A stretch of 42,964 nt of DNA, from contig JAQUUX010000018.1 of NCBI GenBank assembly GCA_028693705.1, forward strand, positions 1 through 42,964, given 5' to 3'. The notes under the pieces were generated by a model. The model searched no databases and was not told the origin of the DNA. It worked only from the letters and a program-made list of their open reading frames with translations. This stretch comes from Lachnospiraceae bacterium (lineage in GTDB: Bacteria > Bacillota > Clostridia > Lachnospirales > Lachnospiraceae). The translations under genes were made by a program, and so were the position numbers. How positions within the stretch are numbered: the stretch's first letter is position 1; each line of letters starts with the position of its first letter. Shown here in pieces: positions 23,698 to 32,398 of the stretch.

Positions 23698-24717
23698 ATG
23701 AAAGCAGTATATATCGACGAGCCAGGCAAAGTCGAAATAAGAGAAATTGAGAAGCCTGTTCCAAAAGAAGGCGAAGCATTATTAAAGGTTCTGTATGGTG
23801 GAATTTGTGGTAGTGACCTGGGTTCTTATAGAGGAACATTCGCATATTTTGAATATCCCAGAATTCCCGGACATGAATTTTCAGCAGAAATCGTAGAAAT
23901 AGGTGATAACGATAAAGGCCTGAAACCGGGCATGATCGTTACATGTAATCCATATTTTAATTGTGGACATTGCTACTCATGCGAAAGAGGAATTGTTAAC
24001 GCATGTATGGACAATCAGACATTGGGCTGTCAAAGAGATGGAGCATTTTCAGAATATGTAACGATGCCTATCGAGAGAATTTATGATGGCAAAGGTCTTA
24101 GCGCAAAAGAATTAACTTTGATCGAGCCATTCTGTATCAGCTATCATGGTGTCAGCAGAGCAAATGTAAAAGAAGGCGACAGAGTACTTGTAGTCGGAGC
24201 AGGAACCATTGGTGTTCTGGCAGCAGTTGCAGCTATTGCAAAAGGTGCTGAAGTTTACATATCTGATGTAGCACAAGGAAAACTTGATTATGCAAAAGAG
24301 TTTGGTGTAACAGGAACAATCTTAAATGAGTCACCGGAAGCATTTGAAAAAGCTGTAAATACCATTACAGATAACAAAGGATTTGATGTAACCATTGAAG
24401 CAGTTGGTTTACCATCCACATTCCAGAATTGTATTGATGCAGCAGCATTTGGCGGAAGAGTTGTTCTGATCGGTGTAGGTAAGAAGAATCTTGATTTTAA
24501 CTTTACATTGATTCAGAAGAAAGAATTGAACGTATATGGTTCAAGAAATGCATTAAAGAAGGATTTCCTGGAATTGATCGACATCGTAAAGAGTGGAAAA
24601 GTACCGTTGGAAAAAATTGTTACCAATGAATACAAGTTCAATGATATTGCCCAGGCATTCAGTGATTTCTCAAATAATGCAGGTAATATGTTAAAGGTAA
24701 GGATAGATTTCACCTAG
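23698..24717 (+). CDS. Zinc-dependent medium-chain dehydrogenase, aldonate-type candidate (module 2)
   Basis: This 339-residue paralogue of the 12557 enzyme shares its architecture and runs of identity such as ICGSD, YPRI and GHE at equal positions. Catalytic-zinc residues Cys37, His59 and Glu60, the second zinc cluster (Cys89, 92, 95, 103) and the NAD loop GAGTIGVLAA are present. AAGGAGC precedes the ATG. As the first gene of the operon that includes TRAP and LarA-like genes, it probably oxidises an aldonate imported by the TRAP system. Whether the product is D-tagaturonate (for UxaB) or another keto acid is not determined. Confidence 0.85.
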   Translation: MKAVYIDEPGKVEIREIEKPVPKEGEALLKVLYGGICGSDLGSYRGTFAYFEYPRIPGHEFSAEIVEIGDNDKGLKPGMIVTCNPYFNCGHCYSCERGIVNACMDNQTLGCQRDGAFSEYVTMPIERIYDGKGLSAKELTLIEPFCISYHGVSRANVKEGDRVLVVGAGTIGVLAAVAAIAKGAEVYISDVAQGKLDYAKEFGVTGTILNESPEAFEKAVNTITDNKGFDVTIEAVGLPSTFQNCIDAAAFGGRVVLIGVGKKNLDFNFTLIQKKELNVYGSRNALKKDFLELIDIVKSGKVPLEKIVTNEYKFNDIAQAFSDFSNNAGNMLKVRIDFT

Positions 24718-24783
24718 AAAGGTGTTTCTATATAAGCTATAATACAAAAACACAAACAAAGAATCGCATTGGGAGGAAACAAA

Positions 24784-25881
24784 ATGAGATTGAAAAAAGT
24801 TTTAGCAGTAGTACTTAGTACAGTAATGGTAATGGGACTTACCGCTTGTGGAAGCACAGCAACAACAGAAGCTCCTGCAGCAGACGCAGCAGCAACAACA
24901 GAAGCAGCAACAGAGGCTCCTGCAGCAGATGCAGCAGCATCCGGAGATGTAATCAAGATCCAGGTAGGTTATGAAAATGCAACAACAGAGCCGGCAGCTA
25001 TGGCAGTTGAGAAATGGGCTGAACTGGTTAAAGAAAAATCAAACGGTACCATGGAATTAGAATTATTCCCTAACTCAGCATTAGGAAAGAAAACAGAATT
25101 AATCGATCAGATGATCTTAGGCGAAAACGTTATTACTGTTGCCGATGGTGCATTCCTTGCAGATTACGGTGTAAATGATTTCGGTATTTTCTATGCACCA
25201 TTTATGTTTGACAGCTGGGATGAAGAGTGGGCAGTAATCGGTTCTGACTGGTATGCAGATCTTTGTCAGCAGCTTGCTGATACAGCATCTATCCGTGTCG
25301 TATCTTCTAACTGGATCTATGGTGTAAGAAACATCATGTCTGTTAAGAAGGTTGTAACTCCAGCTGACCTTGCAGGCTTAAAACTCCGTGTATCTTCTAA
25401 CAAACTGTCTATTACAAGTTTTGAAGATTTAGGTGCATCTGCAGTTGGTATGGATATGGGTGATGTTTACCAGGCATTACAGGCAAAGACAATTGATGGT
25501 GTAGAAAACCCAATTACTTCTCTTGCTAACAGAAGTTTCCAGGAAGTTGCTAAATACCTTGTAAAAGATGAGCATATCCTTGCAACATCTATGTGGATTT
25601 GCGGTGAAAGCTTCTTCTCAAGCTTAACACCGGAACAGCAGCAGATTCTGACAGAAACAGCTGACGAAGCAGGTTTATACAACAATGATTTACAGGAAGA
25701 AAAAGAAGCAGAAGCAACACAGATCCTGTTAGATGCAGGTGTAGAAATTACAGAATTAACAGATGAGCAGAAAGCTGAATGGGTTGAAGCTGGCCAGAAG
25801 TTCTTCGATGAAGCATCAGAAGCACTTGGATGGAGCGAAGGCCTCTATGATACAGTAAAAGCAGCAGGCAAAGCTCAGTAA
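24784..25881 (+). CDS. dctP: TRAP transporter solute-binding protein (DctP)
   Basis: This 365-residue lipoprotein has signal peptide and lipobox LTAC. The Ala/Thr-rich linker contains the near-repeat TEAPAADAAA, twice. The mature DctP domain follows (ATTEPAAMAVEKWAELVKEKSNGTMELELFPNSALG), with the carboxylate-binding Arg in LKLRVSSNKL and the conserved YQALQAKTIDGVENPITSL. The fold captures acidic ligands such as sugar acids outside the membrane. The ATG at 24784 follows GGAGG. Codon use is strongly biased, as for an abundant protein. DctQ and DctM genes follow directly. Confidence 0.95.
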   Translation: MRLKKVLAVVLSTVMVMGLTACGSTATTEAPAADAAATTEAATEAPAADAAASGDVIKIQVGYENATTEPAAMAVEKWAELVKEKSNGTMELELFPNSALGKKTELIDQMILGENVITVADGAFLADYGVNDFGIFYAPFMFDSWDEEWAVIGSDWYADLCQQLADTASIRVVSSNWIYGVRNIMSVKKVVTPADLAGLKLRVSSNKLSITSFEDLGASAVGMDMGDVYQALQAKTIDGVENPITSLANRSFQEVAKYLVKDEHILATSMWICGESFFSSLTPEQQQILTETADEAGLYNNDLQEEKEAEATQILLDAGVEITELTDEQKAEWVEAGQKFFDEASEALGWSEGLYDTVKAAGKAQ

Positions 25882-25893
25882 GGAGCATAAAAA

Positions 25894-26415
25894 ATGAGGA
25901 TTAAGAACAATAAAATTAAAATTCTTCTTAACCTGGATATCATCATCGCGTCTATCGCGATGGTGATCCTGGTTACAGCTACATTTGCAGGTGTACTTGC
26001 AAGATATGTTTTTGGACAGCCCTTTGGCTGGATAGAAGAAATCCAGGCTGCGCTTATTGTTTGGGTAGTTTTTCTTGCCGGAGGTGCAGCATACAGAACA
26101 GCAAACCATTCTTCTATCGAAGTTTTATATGAGATGTTTCCAAAGCCAATTAGAAAATTGATTGATGTATTTATTGGTCTTGTGGTAACAGGTGTACTTG
26201 GTTATTTATGTTATACGGCAATGTTATATTTCCAACTTTTCATTAAGACTGGAAGAGGAACTGCAGTTTTACAGATTCCGTACATTTATATTTATGCAGT
26301 TGTACCGGTTGCCTGTTTACTTCAGATTTTTAATTATTTTTTAGTAAATGTATTTGGATATGATGATGAAAAACAAAATCTTTTAGAGGATAAGGAGGAG
26401 GACACAAATGAATAA
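25894..26415 (+). CDS. dctQ: TRAP transporter small permease (DctQ)
   Basis: This 173-residue membrane protein has four hydrophobic segments and the conserved motif FGWIEEIQAALIVWVVFLAGGAAYRTANHSSIEV of the DctQ family. It partners DctM to form the membrane part of the transporter. The 12-base gap after dctP and the 8-base overlap with dctM support a single operon. Confidence 0.93.
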   Translation: MRIKNNKIKILLNLDIIIASIAMVILVTATFAGVLARYVFGQPFGWIEEIQAALIVWVVFLAGGAAYRTANHSSIEVLYEMFPKPIRKLIDVFIGLVVTGVLGYLCYTAMLYFQLFIKTGRGTAVLQIPYIYIYAVVPVACLLQIFNYFLVNVFGYDDEKQNLLEDKEEDTNE

Positions 26416-27694
26416 TGTTGTAATTATATGTGCTATTGTCCTACTTGCACTCTTATTCTTAAAGGTTCCGGTTTATATTTCCGTTTTAGCAGCATCAGCT
26501 GTATATTTTATTGCTATGCCGGGCATTAACATTACAGTTTTTGCTCAGAAGGTAATCAGTGGTTCAGAAGGCTTATCATTACTTGCAATTCCTTTCTTCG
26601 TATGTGCCGGTATTTTCATGAATTACACTGGTGTTACAAAAAGAATTATGGAATGTTGTAAGGTTTTGACAGCCAGAATGCCTGGTGGACTTGCACAGGT
26701 AAATATCTTATTATCTACCCTTATGGGTGGTTTGTCCGGTTCCTCTCTTGCAGATGCAGCGATGCAGTGTAAGATGCTGGTACCTACTATGGAAAAAGAA
26801 GGATATTCCAAACCATTTGCAACTGTAATTACAGCAGCATCAGGAATGGTAGTTCCTCTTATTCCACCCGGAGTTGGCTTGATTATATATGGTTGTATTT
26901 GTAATATTTCTATTGGTAAGCTGTTCATTGCAGGTATTGGACCTGGTGTTGTACTTTGTGTAACACTGATGATTTTCACTCACTTCTTATCTAAGAAGAG
27001 AGGATACTTACCATTAAGAACTACAAAGATTCCGGTAAAAGAAAAAATCCAGGCAATTAAACCTGCATTTTTCCCTATGATGTTACCAATTATTATCATT
27101 GGTGGTGTTCGTATCGGTATCTTCACTGCTTCTGAAGCAGGAACAGTTGCCATTGTATATGCAGTTTTATTAGGTGTATTTTACCGTGAATTAAAATTAA
27201 AAAATGTATTCCAGGGATGTAAAGAAACAGTTACAACAACAGCAGGTATCATGTTAATCGTTGCAGCAGCAAGTGCATTCTCCTGGATTCTTACAAAAGA
27301 GCAGATTCCACAGACATTCTCAAACTGGATGGTTAATTCCATTGATAACAAGTATGTATTCCTGATTATGGTTAATATCTTCTTATTAATCGTAGGTATG
27401 TTCATTGAAGGTAATGCATCCATGATCGTATTGGCACCAATCCTGGCACCTGTTGCACAGGCATATGGTATTGATCCTGTACATTTTGCAATGGTTTATA
27501 TCTTCAACTGTACTATTGGTGCATTTACACCTCCAATGGGAACATTAATGTTTGTTACCTGTGGTATTACCAAGTGTCCTACAAAAGATTTCATCAAGGA
27601 AGCGGTACCATTCTATATCCTCTTCCTGATTGATATTATTGTACTGACATATTGTCCGGCACTTACAATGTTCTTAGTTAATTTATTCTATTAA
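26408..27694 (+). CDS. dctM: TRAP transporter large permease (DctM)
   Basis: This 428-residue membrane protein is the DctM transport subunit, with about twelve hydrophobic segments. It has the family motifs GGLSGSSLADAAMQCKMLVPTMEKEGY and GMVVPLIPPGVGLIIYG in the first half, and IEGNASMIVLAPILAPVAQAYGIDPVHFAMVYIFNCTIGAFTPPMGTLMFV near the end. It uses an ion gradient to import the ligand delivered by DctP. GGAGGAGG upstream lies within the dctQ end. Confidence 0.97.
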   Translation: MNNVVIICAIVLLALLFLKVPVYISVLAASAVYFIAMPGINITVFAQKVISGSEGLSLLAIPFFVCAGIFMNYTGVTKRIMECCKVLTARMPGGLAQVNILLSTLMGGLSGSSLADAAMQCKMLVPTMEKEGYSKPFATVITAASGMVVPLIPPGVGLIIYGCICNISIGKLFIAGIGPGVVLCVTLMIFTHFLSKKRGYLPLRTTKIPVKEKIQAIKPAFFPMMLPIIIIGGVRIGIFTASEAGTVAIVYAVLLGVFYRELKLKNVFQGCKETVTTTAGIMLIVAAASAFSWILTKEQIPQTFSNWMVNSIDNKYVFLIMVNIFLLIVGMFIEGNASMIVLAPILAPVAQAYGIDPVHFAMVYIFNCTIGAFTPPMGTLMFVTCGITKCPTKDFIKEAVPFYILFLIDIIVLTYCPALTMFLVNLFY

Positions 27695-27713
27695 AAAATA
27701 GGAGCAAAAAGAA

Positions 27714-28997
27714 ATGAGAGATCGACAGTTCGTAGCTGACTTAGTCAGTGAAACAAAATTACCTAAAATGTTTAAAGTAAAACAGATCTTCCCCAGGCCT
27801 GTTATTACACCGGAGGAAATACCTGGTATTATTCAGAATCTGCTGGCAGAGGAAAAATTCTCCAGTCAGGTAAAACCCGGAATGCGTATTGCTATTACAG
27901 TAGGATCCAGAGGTATCGCGAATGTGGCTCTTACAACAAAATGCATTGTGGATTTTGTAAAATCAAAAGGAGCGTTTCCTTTTATTGTTCCGGCAATGGG
28001 AAGTCATGGTGGTGCCACTGCAGAAGGTCAGCGCGCAATTGTCGAAGGCTATGGTGCAACGGAAGAATATCTGGGATGCCCGATTATCTCATCTATGGAA
28101 GTAAAGAAAATCGGTGTAAATGAAGAAGGTACAGATGTTTATATCGATAAGAATGCAGCAGAGGCAGATGGTATTATCATTGGATGCAGAATCAAACCGC
28201 ACACGGCTTTTAGAGGTCCTTACGAAAGTGGAATCATGAAAATGATGACCATTGGATTGGGAAAACAGCATGGTGCCCAGGTTTGTCATGAAGCAGGCTT
28301 TAAAAACATGGCGAAGTATGTTCCTATGTTTGGAAAAGTAATTATTGAGAAAGCACCTATTCTGTTTGCAGTACCGACGATTGAGAATGCATTTGATGAA
28401 ACCTGCAAGATTGTAGCAGTAAATGCAGATGAAATCGTGGATAAAGAACCTGGATTATTGAAAGAAGCATTTACATATATGCCTCGTATCTGGGTAGATG
28501 AATGTGATGTACTGGTAGTAGATCAGATCGGTAAAAACTTCAGTGGTGACGGAATGGATCCTAATATTACAGGAACATTTTGTTCTGATTATGCAACCGG
28601 CGGTATTAAAGCACAGAGAGTTGCAGTTCTGGATTTAAGTCCTGAAACTCACGGAAATGGTATCGGTCTTGGATATTCCAGCGCAACCACAAAGAGAGTA
28701 TTTGACCAGCTGGATCTGGCAAGTATGTATCCAAATGCAATTACCTGTACAGTACTGGGTGGTGTTCGTATTCCTATCGTAATGGAAAGCGATAAAGAAT
28801 GTCTTCAGGTATGTGTACAGACCTGCAATGAAATAGATAAGAGCAAGCCGAGAATCGTAAGAATTCCAAACAGCTTACACTTGGAGCATATTATGTTATC
28901 AGAAGCTTATTATGAAGAAGTGAAGAATAATTCTCATCTTGAAATTGAGTCAGAGCCAGAGTATCTTCCATTTGATGAAAATGGAGATTTATGGTAG
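27714..28997 (+). CDS. LarA-superfamily nickel-dependent racemase/epimerase homologue (module 2)
   Basis: This 427-residue protein also fits the LarA superfamily but belongs to a different subgroup from the 13576 protein. GSRG (Arg66) replaces the DYTR motif, the catalytic loop reads GSHGGATAEG (His98), and KPHTAFRGPY (His163) is followed by MKMMTIGLGKQHG with Lys176 and CH at His192. Lys176 to His192 is 16 residues apart, as in LarA and in the module-1 protein, while His163 to Lys176 is 13 instead of 10. The region between the His and Lys is thus longer. Position in the TRAP operon suggests racemisation or C2 epimerisation of the imported hydroxy acid. Substrate is unknown. Confidence 0.8.
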   Translation: MRDRQFVADLVSETKLPKMFKVKQIFPRPVITPEEIPGIIQNLLAEEKFSSQVKPGMRIAITVGSRGIANVALTTKCIVDFVKSKGAFPFIVPAMGSHGGATAEGQRAIVEGYGATEEYLGCPIISSMEVKKIGVNEEGTDVYIDKNAAEADGIIIGCRIKPHTAFRGPYESGIMKMMTIGLGKQHGAQVCHEAGFKNMAKYVPMFGKVIIEKAPILFAVPTIENAFDETCKIVAVNADEIVDKEPGLLKEAFTYMPRIWVDECDVLVVDQIGKNFSGDGMDPNITGTFCSDYATGGIKAQRVAVLDLSPETHGNGIGLGYSSATTKRVFDQLDLASMYPNAITCTVLGGVRIPIVMESDKECLQVCVQTCNEIDKSKPRIVRIPNSLHLEHIMLSEAYYEEVKNNSHLEIESEPEYLPFDENGDLW

Positions 28998-29030
28998 AGA
29001 AGGTTTAATTAAAGAATACAAAAACTACTG

Positions 29031-29061
29031 TGCAGCACTGTGATTTATTCATGGTGCTGCA
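29031..29061 (+). terminator. Hairpin before uxaB (attenuator or weak terminator)
   Basis: TGCAGCAC (29031-29038) pairs with GTGCTGCA (29054-29061), followed by AATTTT. The tail is weak, so read-through into uxaB is possible. Confidence 0.5.
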
Positions 29062-29087
29062 AATTTTGAAAAAGGATGGTATTGCAT

Positions 29088-30581
29088 ATGGAAAAATTGA
29101 ATTATGAAGTTCTGAAAAAATCCGGCTATACAGGATATATCAAAGAATCCGCACCGGAAAAGGTAATGCAGTTCGGTGAAGGAAACTTTTTGCGTGCATT
29201 CGTTGATTACTGGTTCGACTGTGCCAATGAAAAGGCAGACTGGAACGGCAAGGTAGTGCTGGTACAGCCAATTGCCCAGGGCTTAACAAACCTGATCAAT
29301 GAGCAGGAAGGTCTTTATACCTTATATCTTCGCGGAAGCGAAAAAGGCCAGAAGGTAGATGACAAGCGTGTCATTTCTTCCGTCAGCAGATGTATCAATC
29401 CATATGAGGATTTTGATGCCGTATTAAAGATGGCAGTCAGCGACGACCTTGAGATAATCGTATCCAATACAACAGAAGCAGGAATTGCACATGATACTGA
29501 GAGCAAATTTGACCAGTGTCCGCCAATTACTTTCCCTGCCAAACTGACCAGAATCCTGTTCGAGCGTTATAAAGCAGGAAAACCGGGTATCGTCATGTTA
29601 TCCTGTGAATTAATCGATGACAACGGAAAAGAATTACTGAAATGCGTAAACCAGTACATCGATGACTGGGGATTGGAAGAGGGCTTTAAGAAATGGATTA
29701 ATGAAGAGAATACCTTCTGCTCCACTTTAGTAGACCGTATCGTACCCGGCCGCATCAAGGATGCAAAGGAAGTAGAAGAATTAGAGAAAGTAAACGGCTA
29801 TCATGATGAACTCATCGATGTAGGCGAGTGCTTTGGTGTATGGATCATTGAAGGACCTGAAGGGTTGGAAGATAAGCTTCCATTCAAGAAGGCAGGCTTA
29901 AATGTAGAGGTAGTTCCAAATGTAACTCCTTATAAACATAGAAAAGTACGTATCTTAAATGGCGCACATACCGGTTTTGTACTGGGTGCATACCTGGCAG
30001 GCTTTGATATTGTGCGTGACTGTATGCACAATGATAATGTAAAAGGCTTCATGAACAAGCTTTTATATGAAGAGGTAATTCCAACCCTGAAACATGAACT
30101 GGATGAGAATGACTTAAAGAACTTTGCAGAAGCTGTGCAGGACCGTTTCAATAACCCGTTCGTAAATCATGAGTTAATGAGCATCTCCTTAAACAGCACT
30201 TCCAAATGGAAAGCAAGAGATCTTCCGTCATTCCTTGACTATGTAAAGGAAATGAAGAAGCTTCCTGTATGCTTTACCATGAGTATGGCAGCTTATATTG
30301 CTTTCTACAGCAATGATATCCAGGAAAGAACTGCTGATGGTATGATCTGCAAACGTCCTAAGGGAAATACCTATAAGATCCAGGATGATGCATGGGCACT
30401 TGATTTCTACTATGCACACAAGGATGACAGCGCAGAGGATCTGGTACATGCAGTACTGTCCAACACCCAGATGTGGGATCAGGATCTGACAGAGATCGAA
30501 GGCTTTGAGGCAAAAGTGCTGGAAGACTTAAAGATGATCCGTGAGCAGGGAGCAGAAGCAGCTTACAAATCCTGCTTATAA
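29088..30581 (+). CDS. uxaB: Tagaturonate reductase UxaB
   Basis: UxaB reduces D-tagaturonate to D-altronate with NADH. This 497-residue protein matches the long-chain mannitol/altronate dehydrogenase family and its Uxa branch: VMQFGEGNFLRAFVDYW, the SNTTEAGI loop, CELIDDNGKELLK, NTFCSTLVDRIVPGRI and YKHRKVRILNGAHT. The ATG at 29088 is preferred because the family usually starts with ME-like sequences and AAAAGGA is upstream; 29076 would put the ribosome binding site directly against the start. uxaA follows after a terminator. The module dehydrogenases could supply D-tagaturonate from L-galactonate. Confidence 0.92.
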   Translation: MEKLNYEVLKKSGYTGYIKESAPEKVMQFGEGNFLRAFVDYWFDCANEKADWNGKVVLVQPIAQGLTNLINEQEGLYTLYLRGSEKGQKVDDKRVISSVSRCINPYEDFDAVLKMAVSDDLEIIVSNTTEAGIAHDTESKFDQCPPITFPAKLTRILFERYKAGKPGIVMLSCELIDDNGKELLKCVNQYIDDWGLEEGFKKWINEENTFCSTLVDRIVPGRIKDAKEVEELEKVNGYHDELIDVGECFGVWIIEGPEGLEDKLPFKKAGLNVEVVPNVTPYKHRKVRILNGAHTGFVLGAYLAGFDIVRDCMHNDNVKGFMNKLLYEEVIPTLKHELDENDLKNFAEAVQDRFNNPFVNHELMSISLNSTSKWKARDLPSFLDYVKEMKKLPVCFTMSMAAYIAFYSNDIQERTADGMICKRPKGNTYKIQDDAWALDFYYAHKDDSAEDLVHAVLSNTQMWDQDLTEIEGFEAKVLEDLKMIREQGAEAAYKSCL

Positions 30582-30648
30582 AATATAAGCTGTTTATAGA
30601 ATATAAACTGTTTATAAATCAGAATTGAAATCATAAAAATGTAAACTG

Positions 30649-30677
30649 AAAAGCCGGGGAATGTTCTCCGGCTTTTT
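30649..30677 (+). terminator. Terminator between uxaB and uxaA
   Basis: AAAAGCCGG (30649-30657) pairs with CCGGCTTTT (30668-30676), with further G-rich pairing near the loop and a T-run. The uxaA ribosome binding site lies only 10 bases further on, so some read-through into uxaA is likely. Confidence 0.8.
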
Positions 30678-30695
30678 CAAAAGAAAGGACTATAT

Positions 30696-32177
30696 ATGAA
30701 CAAGACGATTCAGATCACAGAACGTGATAACGTAGCAGTAGCTATTCATCCTGTAGGAAAGGGAGAGTCCATTACTGTAAATGGTGTTACTGTTACAGCA
30801 GTGGAGGATATTCCCCAGGGTCATAAGATGGCCATCAAAGCCATCGCAGAAAATGAAAACATCATCAAATACGGTTTCCCGATCGGCCATGCCACAAAGG
30901 CAGCCGTGCCGGGCACCTGGATGCATACCCATAACGTCTGTACCAATCTCTCAGGAGAGATCAAATATACTTATGAACCGGATGTACATCCTTTGACAAA
31001 AGTAGCACCTGAGACTTTCCAGGGCTATATGAGAAAAGACGGCCGCGCAGCCATCCGTAATGAGATCTGGATCATTCCTACTGTTGGCTGTGTAAATGAC
31101 ATCGCCAAGAAGATGTCAGCTGATAACCAGGATCTGGTAAAAGGCTGTATTGACGGCTTATATACCTTCACCCATCCCTTTGGCTGCAGCCAGACCGGAG
31201 AGGATCATGCCCAGACCAGAAAGCTTCTGGCAGCACTGACCCGTCATCCCAATGCAGGTGCAGTCCTGGTATTGAGTCTTGGCTGTGAGAACCTGACTCA
31301 TGAGCAGTTCATGACAGAACTGGGAGAATATGATAAAGACCGTGTGAAATTCCTGACCTGTCAGGAAGTAAGTGATGAATTTGAGGAAGGCAGAAAGCTG
31401 TTAACTGAGTGTGCAGCCTATGCATCACAGTTTAAGAGAGAAGCCATACCTGTCAGTGAACTGGTGGTCGGCATGAAGTGCGGAGGATCTGACGGATTAT
31501 CCGGTATCACAGCCAATCCTACAGTAGGCCGTTTCAGCGACATGATGGGAGCAAGAGGAGCCAGCACAGTATTAACGGAAGTGCCTGAAATGTTCGGTGC
31601 AGAAGGGATGTTAATGAACCGCTGTGTCAATCAGGAGATCTTTGACAAGGCAGTGAACATGATCAACGGCTTCAAGGAATATTTCATCAGCCATAATGAA
31701 GTAGTATATGATAACCCGAGCCCGGGCAATAAGCAGGGCGGCATCACCACCCTGGAAGACAAGAGCTGCGGATGCGTCCAGAAGGGCGGAGATGCACCGA
31801 TCATGGATGTGATCGGATACGGAGATCCAGTAGTGACCAAGGGACTCAACATGCTCTATGGACCGGGAAATGACCTGGTAAGCTCTACTGCCATGACAGC
31901 AGCGGGTGCTCACATGATCCTGTTCACCACAGGAAGAGGAACCCCGTTCGGCGCACCGGCACCTACCTTAAAGATTGCCACCAACAGCCAGCTGGCAGAG
32001 AAGAAATCCGGATGGATCGACTTCAATGCAGGACCTGTTGCCGATGGCGAATCTTTGGACGATGCAGCAAAGCGCCTGTTTGACCTGGTTGTTGAGACAG
32101 CAAGCGGCAAACAGACCAAAACCGAGGAGAAGGGATTCCGTGAAATCTCTATTTTCAAGGATGGTGTAACCTTATAA
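30696..32177 (+). CDS. uxaA: Altronate dehydratase UxaA
   Basis: UxaA dehydrates D-altronate to 2-keto-3-deoxy-D-gluconate and uses iron. This 493-residue protein has the N-terminal SAF domain (ITERDNVAVAIHPVGKGESI, with HxHN in WMHTHNVC near residue 80) and the large C-terminal UxaA domain (THPFGCSQTGEDHAQTRKLLAAL, MKCGGSDGLSGITANPTVGR). AAAGG precedes the ATG. A 208-bp hairpin starts 14 bases after the stop. The third-codon positions look richer in G and C than in the neighbouring transporter genes. Confidence 0.95.
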   Translation: MNKTIQITERDNVAVAIHPVGKGESITVNGVTVTAVEDIPQGHKMAIKAIAENENIIKYGFPIGHATKAAVPGTWMHTHNVCTNLSGEIKYTYEPDVHPLTKVAPETFQGYMRKDGRAAIRNEIWIIPTVGCVNDIAKKMSADNQDLVKGCIDGLYTFTHPFGCSQTGEDHAQTRKLLAALTRHPNAGAVLVLSLGCENLTHEQFMTELGEYDKDRVKFLTCQEVSDEFEEGRKLLTECAAYASQFKREAIPVSELVVGMKCGGSDGLSGITANPTVGRFSDMMGARGASTVLTEVPEMFGAEGMLMNRCVNQEIFDKAVNMINGFKEYFISHNEVVYDNPSPGNKQGGITTLEDKSCGCVQKGGDAPIMDVIGYGDPVVTKGLNMLYGPGNDLVSSTAMTAAGAHMILFTTGRGTPFGAPAPTLKIATNSQLAEKKSGWIDFNAGPVADGESLDDAAKRLFDLVVETASGKQTKTEEKGFREISIFKDGVTL

Positions 32178-32190
32178 TTGTAAGGATTCA

Positions 32191-32398
32191 GGTACGAATG
32201 ATAACACCCTGTCCTTCTGTGAATTATTTTGTCTGGTGAAATTTCTTAATAACATGGATATAAATATAGCCTGATTTTTGCACTTGTCTGAGCGAAGCGA
32301 GTTTGCAAAATTCAGGCTGTTTATATTTATGGAAATGTTATTTAGAAATTTCCCGGACGAAGTATTGAACAGAAGGACAGGGTGTTATCATCCGTGCC
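32191..32398. repeat. Long near-perfect hairpin (about 208 bp)
   Basis: The outer arms at 32191-32220 and 32369-32398 agree in 28 of 30 positions as inverted repeats. Pairing continues with small mismatches and bulges through GTCTGG, GAAATTTCT and AATAACAT to AGCCTGA and TTTGCA, with an apical loop containing AGCGAAGCGAG (32291-32301). It follows uxaA by 14 bases. Size, position after a stop codon and apical AGCGA motif resemble the element at 405-602, but the arm sequences do not match. Confidence 0.88.

Noticed and set aside
24716-24731. Small TAGAAA/TTTCTA dyad between dehydrogenase and dctP
   Set aside because: Six A/T-rich base pairs with no T-run are too weak to call a terminator or operator.
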